Shown: one piece after another, positions 1 to 14,400 of the stretch
Numbering within the stretch: position 1 is the stretch's first letter
Layout of the letters: each line of letters begins with the position of its first letter
Source: Limanda limanda
Lineage: Eukaryota > Chordata > Actinopteri > Pleuronectiformes > Pleuronectidae
Assembly (NCBI RefSeq): GCF_963576545.1
Contig: NC_083646.1
Span: forward strand, 23,105,989-23,169,988
Reading direction: 5' to 3'
Length of the DNA stretch: 64,000 nucleotides
Position numbers and translations under genes: made by a program
The notes under the pieces: model-generated
What the model saw: only the letters and a program-made list of their open reading frames with translations
What the model was told of the DNA's origin: nothing
Database searches by the model: none

Positions 1-950
1 TTTGATTATGAGTCAGCACAGGTAGCATGCATCCATTTAACCCCATGTAATACTTTCCAACTTGCCAGAGTGATGAGATCAAACAACTCTACCCCAGGAC
101 CGAGTGTGCTTTCTTTATGACGTGTAAATGACAAGTAGCAGCCATGTCAACAACAACTTCCACTCAATGAGGTCATGTTAAGTCTCTGCCATTTCTAAGT
201 CTGAGCCTTTAGCTGTGTCTCAATCCAGGGGCCACGTTCTTCGGAGTATGATTGCCGACTGGACCCCGTCACCAGAACTGAAATGACATTTAATTTGTTG
301 CATCATGTACTTATTAGTTAACCGACATTTTTTCGCACCAGGTCAAATGAAATATTTGAGAAAAGTGGTATTAGGGGTTGTTTGGTTTTCACTGTGATAA
401 CTGTCCTGACATTAAACCAACCTGACGGATACTTCTGTGTGTGTCCTACAGATATGCCACATTTTTACCCCTTCAGTCAGCTCTGTAAGTTCTGTGACCT
501 GGAGCTGTCTGTGTGTAGTGGAACAGGGACCTGCATGTCCAACTGCTCCATCACGTCCATCTGCACAGAAACCAACGAGGTCTGTGTCGCTATCTGGTAG
601 GTACTTAACAGCTGCAAATGACTGTCTCTTCAATGTAATAGATTAGATAAAGGATCAGCTCTTGATGGAGACACTGTTAAATAATGACATTTCTACTCTG
701 TCTGTGTCTCTTAAAGGAGGAAGAACGACACAGGCTTCTCTATCGAAACTCTCTGCCACAATCCTTCCAAGCCGCTGTATGGCGTGATGCTGGATGACTA
801 CAACAGCTCCACCTGTGTGATGAAGGAGAAGAACACAACAAGTGGGATGGCTCACCTTTGCTCCTGTACCGACGAAGAGTGTAACGACAAGCTGTTATTT
901 TCCCCCAGTGAGTAGTAACATCCTGTGATGAGATTAAAGCTGGAATCATC
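1..950 (+). repeat. Left copy of a duplicated tgfbr2 segment
   Basis: Positions 1 to about 776 match 63213-64000, where the window ends. The first 120 bases are identical; after that there are substitutions and small indels, including 11 extra bases near 63346 in the right copy. The part of intron 1 around 235-400 is clearly more diverged than the exons. The match starts at the first base of the window, so the left limit of the duplication is not visible. Confidence 0.9.
452..907 (+). CDS. tgfbr2: tgfbr2 copy A, ectodomain exons
   Basis: Two exons (452-596 and 717-907) encode the ligand-binding ectodomain. The first starts after a CAG acceptor in phase 1 and carries the hallmark CKFCD and [11 protein letters not shown] cysteine motifs, close to human TGFBR2. 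The second carries the [10 protein letters not shown] motif typical of the three-finger fold. The tryptophan codon is split across the intron (TG|G). Several Asn-X-Ser/Thr glycosylation sites are visible. The signal-peptide exon was not found in the window. Confidence 0.93.
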
Positions 951-3900
951 GATACATTGGGGGTGTGGAAAATATTCAGATGGATGGAAATGCCATTTTC
1001 AAAATAAAGCTCCTCCTAATCAATTATAAATCACTAGATCTTATCATGGAGTTTGATCATACGAATCATATACACACATATATATATAACAAATATGTTT
1101 GCCTCTTCATTCAGCTACTCTGAATGTGTTCAATACACATGTTTAAGCGTTTCATTATGGTTGCTAGCTGTCTCGGCCTGCTAATGCGTGTGTGTGGGTG
1201 AATGTGTGTGTAGGCCAGCCACACTGGAGAGCTCAGACATATGGTTTCCTGTCTGTGTTTAACTTGAAGCAGAAACATCTCCAGCACATGGTGAACAGGC
1301 CCTAAAGACACAGAACGCCAAAGGGGTGACTGACAGTAAATTCAGTGTTAGTCACTTCCTCGGTTACAGCATTAGTAAAGCAGATAGAATTCCTCGTGTT
1401 CAAACTAAACCCTAACATTCTATCTGATTTGTATATCTCCTGCAAATAATATGGGAGGTTGATGGAAGGCCCGGTGTTGAAACAGACAATCCTTAAATTG
1501 AATTAGCTTTTTTGCTCTAGGGTGAAAAACCTCAGGTGGGGCCTCCTCACGTCTGTTGCATGAAGTACAGTTTCTACAGCACACTTCCCATGGCAGATTA
1601 TTATTTTATTGGGGAGGAAATTGGATATGTCTTGCGGAATTATAACAGCAAAACAATAGAAAGTGACAGTTTATTGTAGAAGTGTTTTAGGAGAACTCAC
1701 TAATGAGTAAGGAATAATTGTGAAGTAGATCCGGTTTCTTAACACAGGACATGAGAACAGCCAATTCCAAACAGTCAGGTTCAGAATTAATGGGTACTGC
1801 ACCAGTTCATTGAAAACTCAGATCAATTATCTATTTGTAAGCTCTTGTTTGCCTGTCGTTCTCACTGGGATGTAACCGTCCAATAGGATGCAAACACCAA
1901 CATGTAACTTAGAGAATGATAGCAATTCGAGCCATTCATGGATGTGCTGTTAGAATGGGTAACACAAGTAGAGGGAGATACTGGGATGCTGTGGAGGACA
2001 TCTTCAGACTTAGGGGTGACACTTGCTCATGTTACTCTGTTAGCGTTTGTATATTGTTTCACCTTCTAGTCTCCTTGATGCATCAAGTCTACATTCAAAT
2101 CTTCTGCATAAGACATCGGCTGCTGCCTGAGTTCTCCTTTCACCAGCTTCCAGTAAACTTCCATAACAATGACCAGCTCTGTTAGGCAGGTTCTTCTATC
2201 CACTGCACACAGTTTCGAAACAAGCTGGAATTTTGATTGGTGGTCTGTAGCTGATGCTCTCTGTCGCCGTCTGTTCATCTTGTTGTCGTTCCTTACAGTT
2301 ATTAATTAGCCTGGGACAACCAGAAAAAGCCCTCCAAAAAAATGCAGGAGGTTCGTTCAAGGATGTGGACAGTAGTTTGTATACATCATAACCTGTGTCA
2401 TCCTGTACTCCCCCCTTTACACATACACACACACACACACACATCAGATCCCTGGGATAAGGGTTGTGATTCCTTCCTCCCATTGAGGTCACAAGTAGAA
2501 GGAAGTCCTCGGCTGTTATTTTGGAGCACTGCCAGAGCTTAAATGCCTCACATTGTCTTCCCCCTGCATTACATTCTCATGACGTGCTTGTAATACGGTT
2601 TCTGCATGGGGAGTTATGAATTCTGGTGTGTGTGTCTGTGCAGTCAAAAGTATGAAAAATGTCACTATGAGGCAGTTAACACTTACCAGCTTATGTTGGA
2701 CAAATCAGGGAGAAGTGATCAGATGATTAAATAGTAAATTGGAGTGGCTGTTTATCAAAGCTGCTCATTGATCAAACAGCTGTTTTCAGTTGCGAGATAA
2801 GAAGAGAGAGAGAACAAATTATTTAATCTCTCTCAACCAGTGTTGCCTTGCTAAACAATCATGCACATGCCATAAACAGTTTGACGTCAGGTGGTAGACA
2901 AAACTAAATAAGGTTTTGAACTTGATGCATGATGCCAAATGAAGGCTGATGCTGCTCTACATGTGCTGGGTGTGTAAATACAAGAACAAGTAGTTTACAT
3001 GTTGCGCTGCCCCCAAGTGGCCAACAAATTAATGAAAGCAAGTTTAAGATGATACCCAACAGAGAATGTGATCTATCTCTCCGAGCCCCAGGCAGTGGTG
3101 GTAGTTTTGTTTGCAGGCAGCATGGTGGTGGATTAGTTTAGTTAGAACCTGACAATTATCAGAGGCCTCTCTGTGTAGAGTTTGCATGTCCTGTGTCTGT
3201 GTGGGTTTTCTCCTGGTGCTGTGGCTTCCTCCCACTGTCCAAAGTCATGCAGTTTAGGTTAATAGTAGACTTTAAATTGCCTGTGTGTGTGAATGGTTGT
3301 TGTCTCTGTATGTAAGTCCTGTGATAGACTGGCTACCTTTCCAGGTTTTATTCTGCCTCATCCAATGTCAGTGGGGATTATCTCAGCCCTCCTGGTTGGT
3401 TAGTTGGTTGTCAGATTGATTGATGTTTTGTTTGCTTGTGAAAAAAATGTGAGGAAGTAGGCCGACATCCGTCATCATTTATCAAGACAGTGTGTTAACT
3501 CAGTGACAGTGAGTCCACATACTATTATTCATTGATATAAATCATTTCGAACAAATCGTTTGCACTCAATTTTGGTTTTATTTCTCAATTTATTCACCAT
3601 TAAAGGTTCAGTGTGTAGAATTTGGTGACATCTAGTGGTAAAGTTGGATGTTGCAGCTTAATACTCCTCACCTCACCCTCCCTTTCCTAACATGAAAAAT
3701 AACCTGCGGTAGAGAGGACTCGCTCCTGATGGAAAGGCTCATTATAGGTTAGAGAAAATATCAATTAGTAGATTTAGATAATTACAAACTAGTGAAAACA
3801 TCACTTTAGGATTAGTTCTTATTCGATTTCTTCCATTAGATCCCCTTCACATAAATCTTACACACTGGACCATCAAAGTTGGCACATTATCCACTGCGGT

Positions 3901-6900
3901 GTAGCATTGCCAGATTCAATCCCGATCAATAATGGCTCCTGATGCAAATAGTGCTACTGCAACAATATTGGTTGAATTGATCATAACTGAGCATCATAAC
4001 TAACTCTGGCTCGAATTTCTTGTTCATTCAGCATTGACGGTAGTTTTAAAGTTTAAATACAATACAGGAAAACCCCCATTTTAACATGTTTTTTCTAAAC
4101 TAGTAAAGTTTAACTACTATTGACTTTCTCATCGACGATTATCCCTCTCACTGAGAGACACAGCAGACGTTTCTACTCAAGATCCTGTAAAGATGATTTC
4201 CAGCAGACTAACGTCGCCTCTGACAGTGTCAATGCAACATGTGTTTTTGAGCTTATGAACTAGTTTCAATGAGAAGGGAGGCAGTGGTAGTAAATACTGC
4301 CTTGTTGTAGTAACATGCTGATGTTATAAGTGGTGTATTTAGGGCTGTGCTGTGGTGAAAGTCAGTTTTATGTGCTTGGAGGCACACTATGTGAGGAATG
4401 AAACAACAGTAGAACTAATTCATTTCTGACACAAATTCCTTGACTCAGTCTGTGTTTTTGCACTGATGTCACCTGATCTGGTGGGTTATTTTGACATCCC
4501 TCTTGATGAATAAAATGTTCCTCGTGAAAGGAAGTGGGGATTTTGAATGCCAAGGGATGTTTCTATTTTGGTGGTAAAGACAAAGGAAAAGATATAAAAA
4601 TATGTAGAGTGGAAAATTAATTAGGATGACTTCTCGATGTAGCCTGCAAAGGGGAAGAGGAGATGAAGATGGATATGGAATAATAAAGGGAAAAAATGGC
4701 TCTGTGCCTCATCCAAGATCTATTTTTTATTCTTATATTTTACAGTTCCCCCTTAACTGTGAAATCTTGGCTTGTCATCAGTGAGTATATCATTCATTCT
4801 GTCACACAGCAGACTGCTTCATAGAGATATGACTCAAGCAGGATGATTTAAAGCTGCAGAAATAGCAGGAAAAGAAGAAGGGCAGCTTTAAAAAAAAAGA
4901 AGCAGATGGAATGATAGGAACAGACCAACAGAGAGATGATGGAGGGAGAGAACGCAGACCTGCAGAACTATGAGCCATATTCATGCAGCAGTCGGGTTGC
5001 AGAGGCCGCACTGTTACCATAACAAGTAAATAGTGAGCATCCTGGTTTTTTCTTCACATCACCATAATACGATAAAAGTCTGGGTGGCTAGTTATTTATA
5101 TACATTTAGGACATAACTTGGTTTTGGTAAGGTAACAAAATTCATGTAATGCAGAAATAACCTTTAAAAAAGTGTGTTCTCTTTTGTGCACTGAGCAGAG
5201 GTTTGAGTTATATTTCTTGTAGATGGCTCAATAAACTAAAATCTATACACAAAATCTATGACGCACATCGTAGGTCTGCTGAAAGTGTGCTTCTACCTCC
5301 TCTGTTTTTATAATGCCACCCATCACCTTTTTCAAACATGAACTCATGTCTGGCTCTGTGATTTTCCAAAGAAAACACTGTAGTTCCTATAATGTCACAA
5401 CAAAACACTGAGAAATTAGAAACTAATAAGAGCATTAAAGACGTGAGTCAGAGACGGCAGCATTTGAAACCTTACCATTCACATCCTGAAACACACACAC
5501 ACGCTCCCTCTACTATTCCAAATGACGTGTCAAACTTCATTGAACGGTGCATGAGCACTCTGGCATCATGTTTGGAAAAGGCAACAATAGTCTCATTACC
5601 AGTTTGTTTTGGCAGTTTGGCTTTGCCAGTGTGTTACCTCAACTACACACTCCAGTCGTAGCATGAGGAAAGCAAGGAAACAAACCTAAAACCTCCGAAA
5701 CCTCCAAGCAATTTTCAAATCCTTAAAGCATACACACTTGTACAGGCGCATGGAATGTGAGAAGTACCGTCTGACCGTCTGGAGGTCTTATTTCACAACC
5801 CACTTTACTACCAGACTCTTGAAGTTGTGTCAAATCTAAAAATATGCACGTGTGTTTGTGTCCAGAGCGTTCTGATTCATTGTATCCGCAGCTCTGCCCT
5901 GAGCTGTTTTTGAAAGATTTACTACTTTACAATGACAAAATTACAACCACAAATGAAGATATTATTCATCTTGCTGAGAGCGTTTTTTATCTTGCTTCAC
6001 AGTACATCCAGCTACATGATGGATTCAAAGACACTCACTTCTATAAAGAGAAGTTTAACATATATTATAATGAACTGTCAGTTGATGTGTCAGACTCATA
6101 AAGTCAAAATACTTGTAGTTACAAATATCAGCCACAGCACGTAGCAGAATAATTGGCATAACGTATTTATGGTCTTTACATTTAAAACAGCAGTTTTGTT
6201 TTTGCTGTCTAGGTGACACGGTGTGTTAGGAGGAAATTCACTTTTTTCTTTCAAAGTTGAGATCACGTGCAAATCTTCTCTCTTTACCAGACGTTTTAAT
6301 TTGATTTTGCATTCCAACACTGTTACTTAATAATGTATTCAATCACAGGTTAGACTTTTACATTCATTTCAGTGCTCAGTCATTATGTGTGTATATAACT
6401 CTGAAATGCAAAATAGATGTAGGCTGGTGCAACCTTTTCAGAGGTCAGTCCTTGGTATGACTCCAGCACGCCAAAGTGGCAGCTTCGCTCAGGAGGGTAT
6501 TGTTCCCCCGAGAGACAGAGTGAGACTCTTTTAAACGGCGCCCTGACCAGAGCAGACCAGGACGGGCTGGACCAAGCCAAGGCAGACAGGCTCTCCACTG
6601 TTTTCTGTGCTCTGAGGGTTGGCTAGCGTTCTGTCAGGGTTGGCAGTCGCAGTCCGAGGAGGTAGTTAATGCTTGAGTTCAGGGTTCTTTTGGGGGGGGG
6701 GGCATTGAGCTACTCCAGGGTGGGCATTGATGTCCAGAGGAGAGTATGGAGGGAAAATAATTTATGTATCGAGTTATGTACAGATTCTGTCCTAATTAAT
6801 GATTGATAAAAAAAATTGGGTTTCGGGCCTTTTGAGCTTTTTCGGTTTCTGAAGTAGAACATGCAAGAAAATATTTTGAAAACCAGTACTATCTCATTAA

Positions 6901-7034
6901 GCTTTGAGGGCAGCCCTGGCTACTGGTAGTGACCACTGTGGTGATGGAAAGGACAATATTTACAGTACTCTGTGGAGCAGGGGAGAGCATGAGAGGAAAT
7001 GACTGAGGAGGTTGCTACTGCTGCAGCAGCACCC

Positions 7035-7129
<95 letters not shown>

Positions 7130-10100
7130 TAGACTGTCTTCGAAAGACCTGCCTTTACTCCACTGCCATCCCTTTTATTTAGTTGTCTGTGGGATGATTA
7201 GATGTTGCTCGGCTATGCTGGATATGGTAAAATAGGTAAAATAGGAATGCAGACACTGTTAAGATGACAGTCTATACCAGAGTATTATATAACAGATGTT
7301 TTTATTGTCAGTGCCTCCGTGCTAGATTCAAATTGCCCTCATATGTAGGTAGAGGGATTCACAGCAAACAGTGAAGCATGTAATCAATTGTTAGTGTCTA
7401 TATCTCTGTATCTATATCTCTAAAACACAATCAGAGCAATATTAAGTTGCAGCTCACATAAAGCAAACACTTCCCTCTGCTGCCAGGTCATGCAACTTTT
7501 GTATTCCTGACCATATAGCTGCTCAGTTTGTGTTGCTGTAGTATTAAATTCATTGTTACTATTAACTAGTTTTCCTGCCGACAGTTTGTCCGTTTATCTG
7601 TAGCGCCTCCTCAGGTGAGCCCACACATTTGTAACAAGACAGCTTCATGGTACAATGATGACAAACAGCATCACCTTTGATCATTAAAATACTTGCTGCT
7701 ACTCAGATGATCTGGTGTCGTGATGTTCTGCTCAGGACGGCTTTGTTTCTGAGGGTCCGTTTTTATAGGTAAACAACGAAACATAACTTGCTTACTTAAC
7801 TGAAAGGTCAGGAGGGCATGCAGTAGGTCAAGCCGACAGTGATCGCCCTCTGCTGGTGGACAAAGTTATCTCAGACTGTCTGATTATTTTTAATTTGAAC
7901 GGTTTATTACAGGTTGAATACCAACTCCCCCCCAAGTTAGAATTAATGATAGAACCTGACAGCCCAATCTTGTGTTGTGTAAAGTTTAGCAATAAATCAT
8001 ACAAATGTGAAATGCACTGTATTTATATAGCAGTGTTTCTTCTATTAAACTACAGCTAATAGAACAACCAACCCTCTGGAGACCTCTTGAACCGCAGCCC
8101 CCTCATAAACACATCCAACTCTTTTCCTGAGCCTGCAAAACTAATTGACCTACAAAAATAAAACAGTAAATAAATGAATGGTTATCTTTCTGGTAAACGT
8201 GAACCAACAGCATCAACATTACTTCACAGTAATGTCACAATCAATGTCCTGAAAGCTTCCACTTGAAATGTTGTTCAAAATGACTGACACTCCTTTTCTT
8301 CAACAACCCACCTTAGTTTCAGAGGCAGAGAAATCCCTCACACATTCAGGCATCTTGCCCCCAACCCTAAAAAATGTAACAGCAAACAATCCTGACTCGT
8401 TGAGAATCTCTTCATAGCAGACCCTTATGATTCTTATTCCTCAAAGCAGCACCTGGTAAAATATATGTTCTCTACGCATGTTTATTCATCTCCATCTTCT
8501 ATGCTCTTTTCCAGTTGTGGATCCAACTCCAGAGGATACCTTAGTGTCTGTGATCCTGGTGAGCCTGCTGCCCCTGCTGGTGATGGGGATCATTTTAGCA
8601 GGAATGCTCTACTGGTACCGAACTTACCGTAAACGCCTGCTCAACCAAGAATGGGAGAGTAACAGTAAGAAGCGCAAGCTAAGGCTGGACTGCAGCGACG
8701 CCTGTGCCATTATGATGGATGATGACAGGTCAGAAAGCAGCTCGACCCATGCCAACAACCTGAACCACAACACTGATCCACTGCCCATAGAGCTGGATGC
8801 GCTGGTATACAAACTTATTTCACTTGTTTAGTGAACATATTCTGCACTTTGCCCTTCTGACTAAAATGATAACTTCTCCCTGGCAGGTTGGCAAAGGTCG
8901 CTTTGCTCAGGTATTCAAGGCGAAGCTGAAGCAGACAACCTCAGATCAGTTTGAAACTGTGGCTGTGAAGATTTTCCCCTATGAGGAGTACGCTTCCTGG
9001 AAGAACGAGAAGGACGTTTACTCCAACACAGACCTCAGGCACGAGAACATCCTCCACTTCCTGACAGCGGAGGAGAAGAAGGTGGAGAAGCAGTACTGGC
9101 TCATCACTGCGTTCCACCCCAGAGGAAATCTACAGGTGAGGTCACCACTCAGGTTGCCCAGCATTAAAGACTGATATGTTTCAGATGTTTCAGATTGGAG
9201 ATTGTCTTTTCATTCTCTCTTTTCATTCTCTGCCCCCCCAGGAGTATCTAACACGTCATGTGATCAGCTGGGAGGAGCTGCAGGTTTTGGGCAGCTCTAT
9301 TGCTCGGGGTGTTGCCCATCTCCACAGTGACCGCCTCGCCTGTGGACGCCCTAAGGTAGCATACTGTGAATTAATGAATATACTCATCAGAAAATCTGAT
9401 GATAGTTGAAGGAATTTCAAAATTGTGTGCACAGTTGCCTGAATGGGGGATACACCAAGTGTCCTCATGGGAACAAAATGTGTCCAAAATGTAAGGTTAT
9501 ATAAATATGATTGTTAGATTAGGATTTTTTTCACTGCAAACTAAATTTTTGTCTGATGGTTGTGCTAGAGAACAGGTCAGGGGGTCTCACAATAAATATT
9601 TATAACTAATTACATTGAAAGGAGACCTTGTCATTGTTCATTATAAAATATGTTACGAGTTAAAATACCTATCTATTTGTTTGCAAATGTAAACTCTATT
9701 TACTCTTTTGATTTTTCACGGTTGGCCATTGTCTACTTGAAAGCTTTTATTTTGAGATTGACACCCATATTTCTATTGTGCCTGAAGGTGCCCATCATCC
9801 ACCGTGACCTGAAGAGCTCCAACATCCTGGTGAAGAATGACCTGACATGCTGCTTGTGTGACTTTGGCCTGGCACTCTGCATGGACAGCAGCCTGACTGT
9901 GGATGACCTCGCCAACAGTGGACAGGTCAGATTTCATCTTTGTATTGTGACGAAGCATAGTTCCTTTTTTAAAGACTTTATTAAGACCAGAGGCTGATTT
10001 GAAAGAGGACACTGTATGTCAGCAAGTCCTTTAATGTCTGCCTGTGTTAAATAGAGATACAAGCAGTGGTGGCAGAAGTACTTACATATTTCACCCAAGA

Positions 10101-11413
10101 TAACTTCAACTCAACTTAATAAATATTACATTTTAAATACTGAAATTAAAAGTAAAGATTAAAAGCAACTTGATTATATCACTATAGATCAAAGTTGTGG
10201 GCTCAATCTAAAGCTTTAAAATACATATGTTATGGAGCAGAAGGATATTATACCTTCCATAACTGAATAAGACTATAGTACTTGTTAGGTCCTGTTAAAC
10301 GTCCGTTTACAAATAGTGGTTTGTGCTGTTGTTTTATAAGCTGATACAAATTATAGGTTGTGCAGAGTTAGTTTATTGTCTACAGTAATGATGCCGCTAT
10401 TTACCACCAACGCCCTGTAGGACAACCGCTTTGGTTTAAGGGGAGATCTTACTTGTGCTTGTTTGTTTTGCCTCCTTCTGTCCAAGAATTCGCTGACACG
10501 CATCATGCAGAGCGGAACACTCTGCTCCTGTTCCTAGTAATTCATTAAAATGTTCACATCATGATCCCGGATTGTCAATACCGGATGTTCCATTTACAAA
10601 TGGAGGCTCGAAATTCCCAGCTGGTTGGGTGTAATTATGACTTTTGTATGTGCATGTGTTTGTTCATGTGATTCAGCAACAATCTGCGAAGAGACATGAA
10701 CTGACATTAACTTTTTTTTTAATGCATAAAAAATGTCTTCCACAGGCAACAGTAGATATTATGTCAGTAATAAACAAATAAAGTAATAAACTATGGTATT
10801 TTTGGTAGATTAGATGTTATGCAATGGTGAAAACCATTTTTCTGACTTTCCAAATTCTAAGATGAGGGATCATTTTGTCACTTAGTAAAGTTTCCCTTTT
10901 TGTAAAATGCTGATGGAACGCAAGCATTCTTCACCATTATCCAAATGAATACAGATTTGTGCATCATTAGATGCTACAGACCTCCTCTCTTCAGCAATGT
11001 GCTAAACCAGCAGCTGTTTCCTTCTTTTACAACAGGGTTACATAATGCTTACAGATAGTAATGGGCCTGGGCGGCACCAGCCTGCCCACATTACTCACTG
11101 GATCACTCAGCCAACTTATGTATAAAAATACATTTTGTTAGATGTACGAAAATAATTAAATATAGACTTGATTTATTGACATATTCTGTGTGTTTAATTT
11201 GTCTTCTGATTAAAATGGGATCGTTTAAACATGAGTGTAACTGCACAACACCAAACAACTTTTTAGGAATGAATAAAAGTAAACACAATGTTGGAAAACA
11301 CAACACAAACCACTTCCTAATTTCTATTGAACCAAAGAAAACAGAAGTCTCCACTTAACCTGGCCTACATGAGCTGTGGGAGGAAGTTGTCTGTGTGTGT
11401 GTGTGTGTGTGTA

Positions 11414-11445
<32 letters not shown>

Positions 11446-14400
11446 TGTGTGCGGGAGTTTTGTGTGTATTAACCCTCTCCCTTGTGTCTCTGCATTGCAG
11501 GTGGGTACAGCCCGTTACATGGCTCCAGAGGTTCTGGAGGCCCGACTCAATCTGGAGAACACTGAGTCCTTCAAACAGACTGACATTTATTCCATGGCGC
11601 TGGTGCTGTGGGAGATAACATCGAGGTGTGAAGCTATCGGAGGTCAGTCCACCCACAGACATGGAATACATGAACACACACTCACATCGGTAGCAAAGCA
11701 ACTCCTGCTGAGGTGAATAAGTGTCATCCAGATGCAAAGCAAGCAATGCTTGACCTGTTGAAGGTAAAAGCATATATTAATTAGATGATACCAAAGTGGA
11801 AGCTATATCTCTCCTTACATCTGTCACATAAGGATCAGATGTTGTCAGCTTGCATTCCTTTTGTAACGTACTGCCCAAAAAAAATTATTAAAAAAAGTTA
11901 AGAGTTGCCTTAACCAATGTCATATCTTTCAGAGCAGTTTAAAAACCTATTCTAAATAATTGTTGTCTTCCTGGAGAAAGAGGTGGGGTCTTACACTTAG
12001 ATGACACAGAGAAAAGATGTCAAGAGAGTTTGAGGTGATAAGAGCCGACACCAATGTCTGTGTGTTGTCAAGACAATCACGTGATCTCCGTCACTTCCTG
12101 CCTCTGCCTGTTGCAGCCTCCACCTCTCGCCTGAATAATGAGGAGGATTTTTTTGCCTCTGTGAAGGCGTCTTTGCAGAGAATCTCCTGCTGCGTTGTGC
12201 ATGTGTGATTACAAACTGCGGCTACAGGATGTAAATGTCGGGTTACTTCATCAGGATGATCACTGTATGACAGTGCAACGTTTACAATTTAAATTTGAAT
12301 TATTTACTCTTCCACAAATTTCAAGTAGCATTTTCATCCAGTGCCTCTGCCTGTAATGTTCCAATGCATGTACACGTATTAGATAGAATACACTGTAATC
12401 TGAGTTTATGTACATCTATGCTAATAGGGTGAACTGTGTGTCTGTGTGTGGTTGTGACCTACATGCACACAATATGTTCAGGTTTCTTACAGTGAGTGAG
12501 GGCTTGTGGGTCAACAAGGAAGCTGATAGTCTTGTCCGTCAGAATTCACTCAGACCTCAGCTCCAGGGCTGCAGCAGGAAGCTGAGGAATGACAGAAATG
12601 TGAGGGAGGCAATCTGGACTCTGCTGTTGCCCTTCTTTGGGCAGGAAATCAATACGTGAGAACGGGATGGGACTCCTTACCTGATTTAGCTGGCTCTGCA
12701 TGTGTGAGTGAGAATGAGTGTGTCCATGGTCATCATTTGAATGCAGCTAGTACAGGGGGCATTCCTGGTTCATTACATTGAGACTTTACATTTATTTAAA
12801 ACAAGATACAAAAAAGAAAGAAAGACTGTTGGCTGTTCTGATTATGTATTTTCAGTATGTAATGTTAGAAGAGTACAATAATTTATCATGATGAATTTCT
12901 GTAAACCCAAGTTTGGACAAATATTTTTTTTATTTCAAGAGCAGGACTTTCCTCCAAGCTAGTCATGCAATTAGTTTTTATTTAAACATAAGAATAAGTC
13001 TTACATAGAATTTGAATCTTTACATGTGCATTTACATTTATAGTCATTTTTTAACATTGATACTATATTACAATTACATTGAACTTTTAACAAATACACA
13101 ATATTATTTTATAATTTTGCATGAATTAAGAATATTACATAATTATTTTAAATACTTTCTTTAAAGTTTAAAAACATAACAGTTGACAATCGTAATAGAT
13201 GTTTAACCTTCTAGTTTTGCATTGTTAATTTGATGTAATATGCTTTTATCCTATGATTTAAAAAATATCCAAACCTCAGCACTCAAATGCTACTTTGCAC
13301 TAAACAAAAAATCTTGACTTTCCAAAAACATCTTCACTCTTATATAAGTTAAATTGCAGTCAATCTTAAAAGCAGTCGCAAATTTTCCTGTTTCCTCCCA
13401 TCTCCTCACTCCAGTTGTTCTCCAGTGGACTTTTTTTAGACAGTCTGAGACATTTCGGAACTAGACAGTCACATTCCAACATTGGTTTGTCTTTGTGTGT
13501 TTATTTCGGAGTGAGCTACTGGACAGTTTCCTCTGTCTGCCCTCCAACAACAGGGGACAGAATGGTGGGTAAAGAAATACTACCCAGCGCTGGTATTGTT
13601 GTGGTGGTCAGTTATAGCAAATTCTCTGTGTGTCTCTGAGCATTTTATTTACGTATCCTGATTTAGCTTGCCGGGCGCGGCAGGGAGCTGAGGGTTATAC
13701 TGGGTAATGGAGCGAGGCAAAGGGTGAGGGCTGTGCCAAAGACCTTGTGGTCCATGGAGGGAGACGGCCATGAGCAACAGCTGGTGAGGGGATGATGTTT
13801 ATACTCCACTGGGGCAAAGGCTTAGGGATAGAGGGCATTTAGTCAAAAAGTTAAATAATCAAAGGAATGTGTTACATATTGAGCTGTTGACAGAAGATGA
13901 TTGACTTAATTTGCAAACTCTAAGCAAGGGTTCCAGCCAGGCTTGCTTTGTGAAATGCTCAAGAAATATGCCAAATAGCATCTATAAAACATTAATTAAC
14001 ACATCTTATTTGTTTACACAAACAGGATATGGAAATACAACATTTATGGTCTTAACAGAAGTTATATATTTAACCTTTTTATCAGCAAAGAGCTCAATGG
14101 CCTTCTTAAGTCATGTTGTCAGCTAGCATAGAAACTACACAGAAGTGCAGTCGGATGAATAAACTGTCACTCAGCCCCCTGTAAAACTACATATTGCACC
14201 TTTTGCATTTCTATTTCCAAATGCACTTCATTTTTTACCACTGGAAACAAAAATATTACCAGGCATGTTCACTTCACTCACAACGGCAGTTTTCAGACAT
14301 GACCTCTGGAGGATGTCTGCAGAATTGGGTCCAGACTTTCCCCAGAGTTTGCCTTTCATACATTAAAAAAAGCAGCAGGAGTTTCTTTGGTCAAGACTCT

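Larger units (their letters stand above)
908..8514 (+). other. tgfbr2 copy A intron between ectodomain and membrane exons
   Basis: A 7.6-kb intron with no recognised gene. It holds a tRNA-SINE-like fish repeat (3115-3400), a short inverted-repeat element (3602-3876), small (CA)n tracts (2419-2443, 5491-5502) and a 90-bp (CA)n microsatellite (7039-7128). The remaining short open frames show no family resemblance. Confidence 0.8.

Noticed and set aside
6920..7235. Open frames with long Val-Cys or His-Thr runs
   Set aside because: They are translations of the (CA)n microsatellite on each strand.
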